Part shown: piece by piece, positions 52,315 to 63,406 of the stretch
How positions within the stretch are numbered: position 1 is the stretch's first letter
Layout: each line of letters starts with the position of its first letter
DNA from: Staphylococcus schleiferi
Lineage (GTDB): Bacteria; Bacillota; Bacilli; Staphylococcales; Staphylococcaceae
NCBI RefSeq assembly: GCF_900458895.1
Contig: NZ_LR962863.1
Location: 744,001 to 808,000, forward strand
Length of the DNA stretch: 64,000 nt
Direction: 5' to 3'
The notes under the pieces: generated by a model
Told to the model about the DNA's origin: nothing
What the model saw: the letters and a program-made list of their open reading frames with translations, nothing else
Database searches by the model: none
Position numbers and translations under genes: made by a program

Positions 52315-52449
52315 GGGCTCCTTTAATTAGGACAGATAAATAAACGAGACGTTAATGTCTTAAACTTAAGTATTAAGTTGGACATTTAATATAAGTAAAC
52401 GTTGAGGTTCCCCTTACAATAATACCATTGTGAGCGGGAACTTTTTTTA
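52315..52449 (+). promoter_or_regulatory. pyrG CTP-sensing leader with attenuator
   Basis: The leader begins GGGC and ends with a hairpin GTTCCCCTTACAAT/ATTGTGAGCGGGAAC (52407-52441) and a T7 run. In Bacillus subtilis pyrG, low CTP stalls polymerase at C4 and extra Gs are added to the 5' end; the poly-G then pairs with the C/U-rich 5' arm and prevents the terminator. The TTCCCCTT arm here suits that mechanism. Assigned by analogy from the sequence pattern. Confidence 0.85.
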
Positions 52450-52552
52450 ATTTCATAAGAATGATTAGGGTTAAAATGTTTTTAATCAAGCTAAACATTT
52501 TATATTCAGATCCACCCCCTAATATTTGGAAAGCATTTCTGATGATCAATGA

Positions 52553-54181
<1,629 letters not shown>

Positions 54182-54258
54182 AGACATTGACTGCGGATAG
54201 CGCTTAACGGTAACGATTTATAAATAATAAGAGCCATAGGTTAGAAATAAAACTTGCA

Positions 54259-54308
54259 ATAGGTGTGGGACAGAAATCGATTTGATTTCAAGGTCCTACA
54301 CCTTTTTT
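54259..54308 (+). terminator. Terminator after pyrG
   Basis: AGGTGTGGGAC pairs with GTCCTACACCT, loop about 21 nt, then TTTTT. Confidence 0.85.
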
Positions 54309-54437
54309 AATAGGTTTTAAAGCAAAAGTAGAGAAAGCGATTACAATATTGTCACATCAAGCAAAAATAGGTTTGACAAAAGATGTGTTTGTTAATAAAA
54401 TTAACAAAATATTAATAAAAATCAAGGGGGTTCGCTT

Positions 54438-55796
54438 ATGTTTCAATTTTTAAAGCCACCTGCACACGTCAAACCAATTGCTAGTGAACTGCAAGATGAT
54501 ACATATCGTAAAATGAGACGGCAAGTATTTTTAGGGATATTCATTGGTTATGCAGGTTATTACTTATTACGTAAAAACTTTTCCATTGCGATGCCTTATC
54601 TATCTGAAATGGGGTTTACTAAAGCGGAGTTAGGATTTGCTTTGTCTGCGATTTCTATCGCATATGGCATCAGTAAATTTGTTATGGGAACTGTCAGTGA
54701 TCGTAGTAACGCACGCACATTTTTAACATTGGGATTATTATTGACTGCTATTGTTAACTTATTGATGGGATTCATTCCTGCTTTGACCTCTAGTGTCACT
54801 ATGATGTTTTTGATGTTATTTTTAAATGGTTGGTTTCAAGGTATGGGTTGGCCACCATCAGGGCGTGTACTTGTCCATTGGTTTAGTGTGAGTGAAAGGG
54901 GAAGTAAGACTGCCATATGGAATGTCGCGCACAATGTGGGTGGCGGATTGATGGCGCCAATCGCTTTGCTAGGTATATATTTAACCGGTACGTTGAGTTT
55001 TGGTTATTTAAAAGGGTTTGAAGGCGCCTTTATTTATCCAGCTATATTAGCCATTATCATTGCCTTGATAGCTTATTTACTTATTCGAGATACACCACAA
55101 TCTGTAGGTTTGCCACCAATAGAAGCGTATCGAGATGACTATCCGACTCATCAAAAAGAAACTTTTGAAACAGAACTCACGACAAAAGAAATTTTGTTTA
55201 AATATGTCTTAAATAATAAGTGGGTTTGGATTATTGCAGTGGCTAATATCTTTGTCTACTTTGTGCGTTATGGTGTGTTAGACTGGGCGCCTTTATATTT
55301 AAGTGAAGTGAAACACTTCGATATGAAAGGCTCAGGATGGGCTTATTTCTTATATGAATGGGCAGGTATTCCTGGAACCTTAATTTGTGGATGGCTTTCA
55401 GATAAAGTCTTTAAAGGGCGTCGAGGCCCAGCAGGTTTTATCTTTATGATTGGTGTGACGATCGCTGTGGTTGTATATTGGTTAAACCCACCTGGAAATC
55501 CACTTGTTGACAACTTAGCGCTTGTCACGATTGGTTTTCTTATTTACGGTCCTGTCATGTTAATTGGTTTACAAGCGTTAGATTATGTACCGAAAAAGGC
55601 TGCTGGAACTGCAGCAGGTTTGACAGGCTTATTTGGTTATTTAGGTGGTGCGGTAATGGCTAATATTGTGATGGGGGCTGTTGTTGACCATCTTGGTTGG
55701 AGTGCGGGCTTTATTTTACTCACAATCATCAGCATTCTAGCGATGATTAGCTTTATATTTACATGGAATAAGCGTGGTCAAGAAGTCGTACATTAA
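54438..55796 (+). CDS. glpT: Glycerol-3-phosphate:phosphate antiporter GlpT
   Basis: 452 residues, organophosphate:Pi antiporter of the MFS with 12 helices. [19 protein letters not shown] near residue 30 and MVWPP-type [19 protein letters not shown] near 135 are the family signatures; the Arg residues in YLLRKN and near 265 ([13 protein letters not shown]) form the phosphate site. [13 protein letters not shown] and overall similarity favour GlpT over UhpT. AAGGGGG precedes ATG 54438. Loss of this type of protein gives fosfomycin resistance. Its place between pyrG and ywjG interrupts the usual pyrG-ywjG-fba order. Confidence 0.87.
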   Translation: MFQFLKPPAHVKPIASELQDDTYRKMRRQVFLGIFIGYAGYYLLRKNFSIAMPYLSEMGFTKAELGFALSAISIAYGISKFVMGTVSDRSNARTFLTLGLLLTAIVNLLMGFIPALTSSVTMMFLMLFLNGWFQGMGWPPSGRVLVHWFSVSERGSKTAIWNVAHNVGGGLMAPIALLGIYLTGTLSFGYLKGFEGAFIYPAILAIIIALIAYLLIRDTPQSVGLPPIEAYRDDYPTHQKETFETELTTKEILFKYVLNNKWVWIIAVANIFVYFVRYGVLDWAPLYLSEVKHFDMKGSGWAYFLYEWAGIPGTLICGWLSDKVFKGRRGPAGFIFMIGVTIAVVVYWLNPPGNPLVDNLALVTIGFLIYGPVMLIGLQALDYVPKKAAGTAAGLTGLFGYLGGAVMANIVMGAVVDHLGWSAGFILLTIISILAMISFIFTWNKRGQEVVH

Positions 55797-55807
55797 TCGA
55801 ATTTATT

Positions 55808-55882
55808 AAAAAATGAGATGTACAGTTTTTGGACAAAGGAATTATCATATAACTTTGTTCAATCGCTGTCATCTCATTTTTA
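55808..55882. terminator. Bidirectional terminator between glpT and the DUF2529 gene
   Basis: AAAATGAGATG...CAG pairs with CTG...CATCTCATTTTT; A/T tracts on both sides serve both directions. Confidence 0.7.
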
Positions 55883-55883
55883 T

Positions 55884-56408
55884 TTAAGCTAAGTCTAAAT
55901 CACGAATCATCTCAATCATTTGTGTGTATATTTCATAATATACATAGTTAAGTGCCATAAGATGAGGTGTCACGACTTTATCATAATCTTCCGTATATAC
56001 AATCGGACGTGGCGTAGAAAGATTGATAAAGTGCATCATTTGATCTGGTAAATCTTGATTTTTAGGTTTATTAGTGATGACAACGACGTCTCGGTCATTT
56101 TTCAATAAGCGAGCTAAGTCACTTGCCATTTCTTCACTAAATTCTGCACCAAAGAGTAAGACGCGATCTGTTGAATCAAGCTGTTCAAAAGTGGCATCGT
56201 CTTTTAATGGTAAACTTGATTGTAACTTTTCAAAGCTGTTTAATATGTATGGCTCGAAACATTTCAAATCGCCATACCCTTTAATATAAACATGTCCTTC
56301 ACCACCAATAGCTTGAATAAGACTTTGAGCCGCCATTTGAATATCAAGCGCTTGGTCATCTAAGCGGTTAAAGACAACTGTTAATTGTGTTGTCAGCATT
56401 TTTGACAT
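55884..56408 (-). CDS. DUF2529 family protein (YwjG-like)
   Basis: 174 residues, soluble. It matches the YwjG/DUF2529 family found between pyrG and fba in Bacilli, with a Rossmann/SIS-like pattern (VLLFGAEFSEEMASDLARLL; VVVITNKP). Function unknown. AAGGAGGA upstream sets ATG 56408, not 56438. It is transcribed against fbaA. Confidence 0.82.
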   Translation of the reverse strand: MSKMLTTQLTVVFNRLDDQALDIQMAAQSLIQAIGGEGHVYIKGYGDLKCFEPYILNSFEKLQSSLPLKDDATFEQLDSTDRVLLFGAEFSEEMASDLARLLKNDRDVVVITNKPKNQDLPDQMMHFINLSTPRPIVYTEDYDKVVTPHLMALNYVYYEIYTQMIEMIRDLDLA

Positions 56409-56741
56409 TATGAAAGTCCTCCTTAGTTGATGAATCATGTACGTATATTTTAGAACAAATCTCTATTATGCGCATTTGTACCTCGTTCATCTGCCTTCTT
56501 ATTTTATAATAATCCGTTGTTTTCATTCAAATATCTTTGATGCGCATATGAGGTGATGATTGATGTTGAAATTTGATGTTTGAAAGGCGTCTCAAATCAA
56601 GTGATGCCAATGGATGCGTTTACATTTGAAATTACGATTTTTTTCACAAATTTAGCTTGATTTGACGATGCATTCAAGGGTGGGTTTTGCTATACTGTAG
56701 TTATAAATAAACGTGCGCATTGCACGCAAGGAGGAACTTTC

Positions 56742-57614
56742 ATGCCTTTAGTTTCAATGAAAGAAATGTTAATCGATGCAAAAGAAAATGGTTATGCAGT
56801 TGGGCAATATAACCTAAACAACTTGGAATTTACACAAGCTATCTTACAAGCTTCACAAGAAGAAAATGCACCTGTTATTCTTGGTGTTTCAGAAGGTGCA
56901 GCTAGATATATGGGTGGTTTTTACACAGTTGTCAAAATGGTTGAGGGACTATTACATGACTACCAAATCACAATTCCAGTGGCTATTCACTTAGACCATG
57001 GTTCAAGTTTTGACAAATGTAAAGAAGCAATTGATGCTGGTTTTACTTCAGTTATGATTGATGCTTCACATGAATCATTTGAAGATAACGTAGCAATTAC
57101 TTCTAAAGTAGTTGAATATGCACATGAACGTGGTGTTTCTGTTGAAGCTGAATTAGGTACTGTAGGTGGCCAGGAAGATGACGTTGTAGCTGATGGCGTG
57201 ATTTATGCAGATCCAATCGAATGTCAAAACTTAGTTAAAGCGACAGGTATTGACACATTAGCGCCTGCATTAGGCTCAGTACACGGACCTTACAAAGGCG
57301 AACCTAACTTAGGCTTTAAAGAAATGGAAGAAATTGGAGTTTCTACTGGTTTACCATTAGTTTTACATGGTGGTACAGGTATTCCTACACATGATATTAA
57401 AAAGGCGATTTCTTTTGGAACAGCTAAAATTAATGTGAATACTGAAAACCAAATTGCTTCAGCGAAACGTGTTCGCGAAGTATTAGATCAAGACAAAGAA
57501 GTGTACGATCCACGTAAATACTTAGGACCTGCACGTGAAGCAATTAAAGAAACAGTTATTGGTAAAATTAGAGAATTTGGTACTTCAAACAAAGCCGACA
57601 ACATCAAAGGGTAA
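56742..57614 (+). CDS. fbaA: Fructose-bisphosphate aldolase, class II
   Basis: 290 residues, zinc-dependent aldolase of glycolysis and gluconeogenesis. Zinc ligands are in [11 protein letters not shown] near residue 82, [13 protein letters not shown] near 135, GSVHGPYKG near 180 and LHGGTGIP near 208. GGAGGAA precedes ATG 56742. A small hairpin CGTGC/GCACG (56711-56725) lies just before the ribosome site. Confidence 0.96.
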   Translation: MPLVSMKEMLIDAKENGYAVGQYNLNNLEFTQAILQASQEENAPVILGVSEGAARYMGGFYTVVKMVEGLLHDYQITIPVAIHLDHGSSFDKCKEAIDAGFTSVMIDASHESFEDNVAITSKVVEYAHERGVSVEAELGTVGGQEDDVVADGVIYADPIECQNLVKATGIDTLAPALGSVHGPYKGEPNLGFKEMEEIGVSTGLPLVLHGGTGIPTHDIKKAISFGTAKINVNTENQIASAKRVREVLDQDKEVYDPRKYLGPAREAIKETVIGKIREFGTSNKADNIKG

Positions 57615-57639
57615 TTTATTGCGAACGTCCTTTGATGAG

Positions 57640-57790
57640 TAGAATTAGAGTGACTAGTTGAGGCAAGGCTGAGACTGTCCCTCGTAAAGCGAAGTTATAC
57701 TATACGAAGTTTTATCATAAAAACGAAGCGCTAAGGTGATTTTCATGAAATGTCATCTTAGCGCTATTTATTTCGAGATTTATCTTCCAA
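57640..57790 (+). repeat. Partial, diverged copy (4) of the intergenic hairpin repeat
   Basis: Contains CTGAGACTGTCCCTCGTAAAGCGAAG, a degenerate form of the repeat's conserved segment, then the hairpin AGCGCTAAGGTGA / TCATCTTAGCGCT and TTTATCTTCCA. It lies 26 bp after the fbaA stop in the same orientation as the other copies to their genes. Confidence 0.78.
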
Positions 57791-57864
57791 AAGCGTCTTT
57801 TTATTTCGTATTTTATCAATTATATTTTCAACGTTCGAAAAAGGTAAAAAATTGATACTTCATT

Positions 57865-57893
57865 TTGCAAATTGAAAAAATTTACATTATAAT
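57865..57893 (+). promoter_or_regulatory. murA2 promoter
   Basis: TTGCAA (57865-57870), 17-bp spacer, TATAAT (57888-57893), about 56 bp before the chosen murA2 start; it excludes the longer frame beginning at 57865. Confidence 0.75.
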
Positions 57894-57948
57894 GCTTTTG
57901 ATGCAATTTTTATCGATAAATAGAGTAAGGGAAAAGGAGTTCAATGAC

Positions 57949-59214
57949 ATGGCACAAGAGGTAATTAAAATAAGAGGCGGTCAAACTTTAAAGGGGCGTG
58001 TAGAAATTAATGGTGCAAAAAATAGCGCAGTAGCGATTATTCCCGCAACAATTATGGCGGAAGCACCTGTAACGCTAGAAGGTTTGCCAAAAATCTCTGA
58101 CGTAGAAACTTTAGTGAGTTTATTGGAAGATTTGAATATTAAAACAGAACTTAATGGTACAACGTTGTCAGTCGATTCTACTCAAATTCAAAATGCACCT
58201 TTGCCAAATAACAAAGTGGAATCATTACGCGCATCCTACTATATGATGGGCGCATTGTTAGGACGCTTTAAAAAGTGTGTCATTGGCTTACCGGGTGGCT
58301 GTCCATTAGGGCCTAGACCTATCGATCAACATATTAAAGGTTTTAAAGCATTGGGTGCGACAATTGATGAGTCGAGTCTGACGTCTATGAAAATCGAAGC
58401 AGATCGTCTTGTAGGTGCCAATATATATCTAGATATTGTCAGTGTAGGCGCAACGATTAATATCATGCTCGCTGCAACACGTGCTGAAGGGCAAACAATC
58501 ATTGAAAATGCAGCCAAAGAACCAGAAGTTGTTGATGTGGCTAATTTCTTAAACAGTTTAGGTGCTAAAATTTCAGGTGCTGGCACAAGTACCATTAAAA
58601 TTTTAGGTGTTCCACATTTGCATGGAAGTCGACATTCTATCATCCCTGATCGAATCGAAGCTGGCACGTATATGTGTATTGCCGCTGCTTGTGGCGAAGA
58701 GGTCATGATTGATAATATCATTCCAAAACATATGGAGCCTTTAACTGTTAAGTTAAAAGAATTAGGTGTTAAAATAGAAACAGGAGATGATTATGTAATT
58801 GTAAAATCGTCTCAACCTTACCAAAGTGTCGACATTAAAACGCTGGTATACCCAGGGTTTGCCACTGATTTACAACAACCAATTACACCGCTTCTGTTTT
58901 TAGCAAACGGACCAAGTTTTGTAACGGAAACGATATACCCAGAACGTTTTAGACATGTAAAAGAACTACAAAAAATGAATGGATTGATAACAGCTGATCA
59001 AGGTACAGCAACGGTAAAACCTTCGCAATTAACAGGTGCAGAAGTCTATGCAAGTGACTTACGTGCAGGTGCATGTCTTATTGTGGCCGGTTTATTTGCA
59101 AATGATGTAACAACGATTTATAATGTTACTCACATTTACCGCGGATATACAGATATTGTCAAAACACTTAAAAATTTAGGTGCCGATATTTGGACTGAGC
59201 AAATAGAAGCTTAA
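57949..59214 (+). CDS. murZ: UDP-N-acetylglucosamine 1-carboxyvinyltransferase MurA2 (MurZ)
   Basis: 421 residues; adds enolpyruvate to UDP-GlcNAc in the first committed peptidoglycan step. The catalytic Cys is C118 in [11 protein letters not shown] (fosfomycin target); NGAKNSA near residue 22 binds substrate. AAAAGGAG 9 nt upstream sets ATG 57949. It is the second of two MurA paralogues usual in Firmicutes; the position after fba marks it as MurZ/MurA2 rather than MurA1. Confidence 0.94.
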   Translation: MAQEVIKIRGGQTLKGRVEINGAKNSAVAIIPATIMAEAPVTLEGLPKISDVETLVSLLEDLNIKTELNGTTLSVDSTQIQNAPLPNNKVESLRASYYMMGALLGRFKKCVIGLPGGCPLGPRPIDQHIKGFKALGATIDESSLTSMKIEADRLVGANIYLDIVSVGATINIMLAATRAEGQTIIENAAKEPEVVDVANFLNSLGAKISGAGTSTIKILGVPHLHGSRHSIIPDRIEAGTYMCIAAACGEEVMIDNIIPKHMEPLTVKLKELGVKIETGDDYVIVKSSQPYQSVDIKTLVYPGFATDLQQPITPLLFLANGPSFVTETIYPERFRHVKELQKMNGLITADQGTATVKPSQLTGAEVYASDLRAGACLIVAGLFANDVTTIYNVTHIYRGYTDIVKTLKNLGADIWTEQIEA

Positions 59215-59261
59215 CTGAGCGTGAAATGTTATCACAAATTCAAAGATTCGAGGTGATAGCT

Positions 59262-59591
59262 ATGGAAGTATGTCCATATTTAGAAGAGACGTTTAAAATA
59301 TTGGGGCGTAGTTGGAATGGATTAATTTTACATTACCTATCTACCTGCGATGAGCAAAAAGCACACTTTTCCGAAATGAAGCGAGATTTAAGCCCGATTA
59401 CGAATAGGGCATTATCTTTGAAAATGGCTGAGTTGTGTCAGGCACAACTTATATATAAAGATGTGATTTCAGAAACACCACCATCAGTTTGTTACCATTT
59501 AACTGAAAAAGGTGCAGCACTGGCTCAAGCGTTAGAGCCCCTTGAAACGTGGGCACATGACTATATAGAACTGAATGAAAGTGCACAATAA
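59262..59591 (+). CDS. HxlR-family transcriptional regulator
   Basis: 109 residues, winged helix of the HxlR/DUF24 type: ETFKILGRSWNGLILHYL then HFSEMKRDLSPITNRALSLKM as recognition helix. A single N-terminal Cys4 (MEVCPYLE) sits where redox-sensing members (YodB, QsrR, HypR) carry their reactive Cys. GAGGTGATAGC fits ATG 59262. It precedes an aldehyde dehydrogenase gene and may control it in response to quinones or aldehydes; this is inference. Confidence 0.85.
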   Translation: MEVCPYLEETFKILGRSWNGLILHYLSTCDEQKAHFSEMKRDLSPITNRALSLKMAELCQAQLIYKDVISETPPSVCYHLTEKGAALAQALEPLETWAHDYIELNESAQ

Positions 59592-59733
59592 AACAACTTA
59601 AATGATATAAAAGAATGAGACAAAAATGGAAGCAATTCTATAATGTCTTGTTCTTTTGTGTTTTTTAAGTATGTTTAAATATTGTAATTCGTGGAAATAC
59701 AACAGATATGATAATGATAAGGAGTGTTTGTTC

Positions 59734-61167
59734 ATGAGAGATCAAACGAAACAATATATAAACGGTGAATGGGTTGAAAGTCACAGTGGTGAAACGATAG
59801 ATGTGATTAACCCGGCAACTGAAGAAGTATTTGGACGTATTGCGAAAGGTGACAAAGAAGATGTTGATCGCGCTGTCCAAGCTGCACATGATGTATATTT
59901 ATCATTCCGTCATACTTCAGTAAAAGAACGTCAAGAATTATTAGCGCGTATCGTGGAAGAATATAAAAATAGAAAAGAAGATATTATTGAAGCCATTACT
60001 TTAGAATTGGGTTCACCAGTATCAAAATCTGATAAAGTGCACTACGAAGCGGGATTAAACCACTTCCAGGCTGCACATGACGCATTAAACGATTTCCAAT
60101 TTGAAGAACGCCGTGGCGATGATTTAGTTGTTAAAGAAGCCATTGGTGTTGCAGGATTAGTCACACCTTGGAACTTCCCAACAAACCAAACATCACTTAA
60201 ACTTGCTGCTGCTTTTGCTGCAGGTAGCCCAGTGGTGTTAAAACCTTCTGAATTAACACCATTCGCTGCTATTATTTTAGCGGAAATTTTTGATAAAGCT
60301 GGCGTACCTAAAGGTGTATTCAACCTTGTTAACGGTGACGGAGAAGGGGTAGGAACACCGTTGAGTCAGCACCCTGATGTACGTATGATGTCATTTACAG
60401 GGTCTGGTGGTACAGGTTCTAAAATTATGGAACAAGCAAGTAAAGACTTTAAAAAAGTTTCACTTGAGCTTGGAGGTAAATCACCTTATATTATTTTAGA
60501 TGATGCAGATATTAAAGAAGCTGCACAAGCTGCTGTGAAAAAAGTAGTTAACAATACAGGGCAAGTATGTACTGCAGGTACACGTACAATTATACCTGAA
60601 AGCATTAAAGATCAATTTTTAGCACAAGTTAAAGAAGAAATTGCAAAAGTTAAAGTCGGTGATCCACAAAATGCTGACACTGAAGTGGGTCCAATTGTAA
60701 GTGAAAAGCAATACAATCAAGTTCAAGACTATATTCAAAAAGGGATCGATGAAGGTGCCGAACTATTATATGGTGGCACTGGCAAACCTGAAGGATTAGA
60801 TCAAGGTTATTTTGCAAAACCAACTCTATTTGCAAATGTTGATAACAAAATGACAATTGCCCAAGAAGAAATTTTTGGTCCAGTTATGTCTGTCATCACT
60901 TATAAAGATTTAGACGATGCGATTAAAATTGCAAATGACACAAAATATGGTCTTGCAGGCTATGTTTTCGGTAAAGATAAAGAAAAATTACAACAAGTTG
61001 CACGTTCTATTGAAGCGGGTACTGTTGAAATTAATGAATCTGGACGTAAACCAAACCTACCATTTGGTGGCTATAAACAATCAGGTTTAGGCCGTGAATG
61101 GGGAGACTATGGTATTGAAGAATTTTTAGAAGTTAAAGCAATTGCAGGTTATTATAAAGGCGAATAA
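59734..61167 (+). CDS. Aldehyde dehydrogenase family protein
   Basis: 477 residues, NAD(P)-dependent. Motifs: [21 protein letters not shown] near residue 145 (cofactor), [11 protein letters not shown] near 220, catalytic Glu in [10 protein letters not shown] near 245 and catalytic Cys in [12 protein letters not shown] near 278. AAGGAG precedes ATG 59734. It matches the S. aureus aldehyde dehydrogenase between murZ and rho. Physiological substrate unknown; the HxlR gene upstream is a likely regulator. Confidence 0.92.
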   Translation: MRDQTKQYINGEWVESHSGETIDVINPATEEVFGRIAKGDKEDVDRAVQAAHDVYLSFRHTSVKERQELLARIVEEYKNRKEDIIEAITLELGSPVSKSDKVHYEAGLNHFQAAHDALNDFQFEERRGDDLVVKEAIGVAGLVTPWNFPTNQTSLKLAAAFAAGSPVVLKPSELTPFAAIILAEIFDKAGVPKGVFNLVNGDGEGVGTPLSQHPDVRMMSFTGSGGTGSKIMEQASKDFKKVSLELGGKSPYIILDDADIKEAAQAAVKKVVNNTGQVCTAGTRTIIPESIKDQFLAQVKEEIAKVKVGDPQNADTEVGPIVSEKQYNQVQDYIQKGIDEGAELLYGGTGKPEGLDQGYFAKPTLFANVDNKMTIAQEEIFGPVMSVITYKDLDDAIKIANDTKYGLAGYVFGKDKEKLQQVARSIEAGTVEINESGRKPNLPFGGYKQSGLGREWGDYGIEEFLEVKAIAGYYKGE

Positions 61168-61177
61168 GCCACCTAAA

Positions 61178-61231
61178 TGTAGTTTGTCACTGATCTGTGG
61201 AAAACAAATCAAAGTGGCAAACTACTTTTTC
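61178..61231 (+). terminator. Terminator after the aldehyde dehydrogenase gene
   Basis: GTAGTTTGTCACT pairs with AGTGGCAAACTAC, then TTTTT. Confidence 0.85.
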
Positions 61232-61390
61232 TTATTAAGATAATCAGTGAAACCCTTTTGAATAGTCGAAAATTGAAATTTTGTATTAGGTTTTTGTTGA
61301 TATTTTGTCATAATGATTAATATTTGATATAGTATTTCTTGATCGCATACACATGCGGTTAAAGAATTTAATATGAAATGAGTGTTTAAC

Positions 61391-62704
61391 ATGTCAAGGG
61401 AAAGAACATCTCCACAATATGAATCTTTTCATGAATTATATAAGAATAATACAACGAAAGCCCTCACAGAAAAGGCGAAATCTCTTAAACTTGTTAACTA
61501 TAGTAAATTAAACAAAAAAGAACTTGTACTTGCTATAATGGAAGTCCAAATGGAGCAAGATGGCAATTATTATATGGAGGGAATCCTTGACGATATACAG
61601 CAGGATGGCTATGGATTCTTAAGAACAGTCAACTTTTCGAAAGGCGAAAAGGATATCTATATATCTGCTAGTCAAATTAGGCGCTTCGAAATCAAGTTAG
61701 GCGATAAAGTAACAGGAAAAGTTCGAAAGCCGAAAGAAAATGAAAAATATTATGGATTACTTCAAGTAGACTTCGTTAATGACCACAATGCAGAAGAAGT
61801 CAAAAAACGTCCTCACTTCCAAGCACTTACACCTTTATACCCAGATGAACGAATTCGATTAGAAACTGAACCTCAAAATTATTCAACACGCGTGATGGAT
61901 TTAATCACACCTATTGGTTTAGGGCAACGCGGCTTGATTGTTGCGCCACCGAAAGCCGGGAAAACCTCTTTACTCAAAGAAATCGCAAACGCGATTGTTA
62001 CTAATAAACCCAACGCTAAATTATTTATTTTACTTATAGGGGAACGTCCTGAAGAAGTGACAGATATAGAACGCTCTGTTGATGAAGCAGAAGTTGTTCA
62101 TTCTACTTTTGATGAACACCCAAAACATCACGTCAAAGTAGCAGAACTTTTATTAGAACGTGCTAAACGTCTCGTAGAAATTGGAGAAGACGTTATTATA
62201 TTAATGGATTCTATTACAAGATTAGCGCGTGCTTATAACCTTGTTGTGCCTCCGAGTGGCAGAACTTTATCTGGTGGTTTAGATCCTGCTTCCTTACATG
62301 GTCCAAAAACGTTTTTTGGTGCAGCGAGAAATATTGAAGCTGGGGGTAGCTTAACAATTTTAGCGACTGCATTGATTGATACAGGCTCACGTATGGATGA
62401 CATGATTTACGAAGAGTTCAAAGGAACAGGTAATATGGAATTACATTTAGACAGAAAACTATCTGAGCGCCGTATTTTTCCTGCGATTGATATTTCAAGA
62501 AGCTCTACGCGAAAAGAAGAATTACTACTTCCTAAAAGCGAATTAGATAGCTTATGGCAATTGAGAAATATGTTCTCAATTGCACCTGACTTTACAGAGC
62601 GCTTTATTCGAAAATTGAAGCGGACGAAAACGAACGAAGAATTTTTTGAAGTCCTACAAAAAAGCGCAGCCGAAAGTACAAAAACAGGTAAGCCTATTAT
62701 TTAA
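61391..62704 (+). CDS. rho: Transcription termination factor Rho
   Basis: 437 residues, hexameric RNA helicase. N-terminal helical domain (to about 50), cold-shock-like RNA-binding domain (YMEGILDDIQQDGYGFLR, about 55-130), then the ATPase with Walker A APPKAGKTSLL near residue 185, Walker B VIILMDSITR near 270 and the Q/R-loops. ATG 61391 has only a weak ATGAGTG ribosome site; GTG 61382 is an alternative. Start chosen by comparison with the short Met-Ser/Pro-Glu-Arg N-terminus known in staphylococci. Confidence 0.95.
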   Translation: MSRERTSPQYESFHELYKNNTTKALTEKAKSLKLVNYSKLNKKELVLAIMEVQMEQDGNYYMEGILDDIQQDGYGFLRTVNFSKGEKDIYISASQIRRFEIKLGDKVTGKVRKPKENEKYYGLLQVDFVNDHNAEEVKKRPHFQALTPLYPDERIRLETEPQNYSTRVMDLITPIGLGQRGLIVAPPKAGKTSLLKEIANAIVTNKPNAKLFILLIGERPEEVTDIERSVDEAEVVHSTFDEHPKHHVKVAELLLERAKRLVEIGEDVIILMDSITRLARAYNLVVPPSGRTLSGGLDPASLHGPKTFFGAARNIEAGGSLTILATALIDTGSRMDDMIYEEFKGTGNMELHLDRKLSERRIFPAIDISRSSTRKEELLLPKSELDSLWQLRNMFSIAPDFTERFIRKLKRTKTNEEFFEVLQKSAAESTKTGKPII

Positions 62705-62825
62705 GTCGAATAATTAAAAAGTAGGGTTGCATTTTCGTGATACGCCATTTATAATATTTAAGTATTGGGTAAAAACTCACAAATAACTCTGTTCCAGATG
62801 GTTCAGGGCAAAGGAGCTGAAAATT

Positions 62826-63080
62826 ATGAAACAAGGCATTCATCCAGAATACCGTAAAGTCATCTTTTTAGATACAACAACTGATTACAAGTTTTTAAGC
62901 GGTTCTACTAAATTTTCAAATGAAACAATGAAATGGGAAGATGGAAATGAATACCCAGTTATTCGTTTAGATATTTCTTCTGATTCACATCCTTTCTACA
63001 CAGGACGCCAAAAGTTTGCTGCTGCAGACGGTCGTGTGGAACGTTTCAACAAAAAATTTGGTCTCAAATCAAACAACTAA
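62826..63080 (+). CDS. rpmE2: Ribosomal protein L31 type B
   Basis: 84 residues. The type B form lacks the CxxC zinc motif: [20 protein letters not shown] has no Cys, unlike type A. Family ending [14 protein letters not shown] and [20 protein letters not shown] precedes ATG 62826. Downstream of rho as in other staphylococci. Confidence 0.95.
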   Translation: MKQGIHPEYRKVIFLDTTTDYKFLSGSTKFSNETMKWEDGNEYPVIRLDISSDSHPFYTGRQKFAAADGRVERFNKKFGLKSNN

Positions 63081-63089
63081 TGCAATATT

Positions 63090-63122
63090 CAAGCATTCTC
63101 TTAGACGAGAATGCTTTTTTAT
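63090..63122 (+). terminator. Terminator after rpmE2
   Basis: AAGCATTCTC pairs perfectly with GAGAATGCTT, loop TTAGAC, then TTTT. Confidence 0.9.
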
Positions 63123-63362
63123 TCGTTAAGGTCTCTTTGTGTCGCCATTTTGATACATCATGATAAACATGTGCGAACGATTGTAGCAATGATACATAAA
63201 AATTTTAAAGTTCGAGTCTTAGGGGATGAAAGGGTCTCCTATTCTATTTTTAGGTTTTAAATATAGAATACATAGCAGCAGCACTTGTGATTTAACGTGT
63301 TCAGTCGCTAAAATTTAAGTGCAGAATCGATTACAATTTAAGCAAACGAATATTTCATTTTA

Positions 63363-63371
63363 TGATATAAT
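63363..63371 (+). promoter_or_regulatory. tdk extended -10 promoter element
   Basis: TGATATAAT, an extended -10, 35 bp before the tdk start. No good -35 is apparent, as is common with this type. Confidence 0.55.
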
Positions 63372-63406
63372 GAAGTGATTTTGTTTTGGAAAAGGTGGAA
63401 AGAACG

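Noticed and set aside
57865..57948. N-terminal extension of murZ
   Set aside because: It begins at the -35 box of the promoter and adds residues unlike any MurA.
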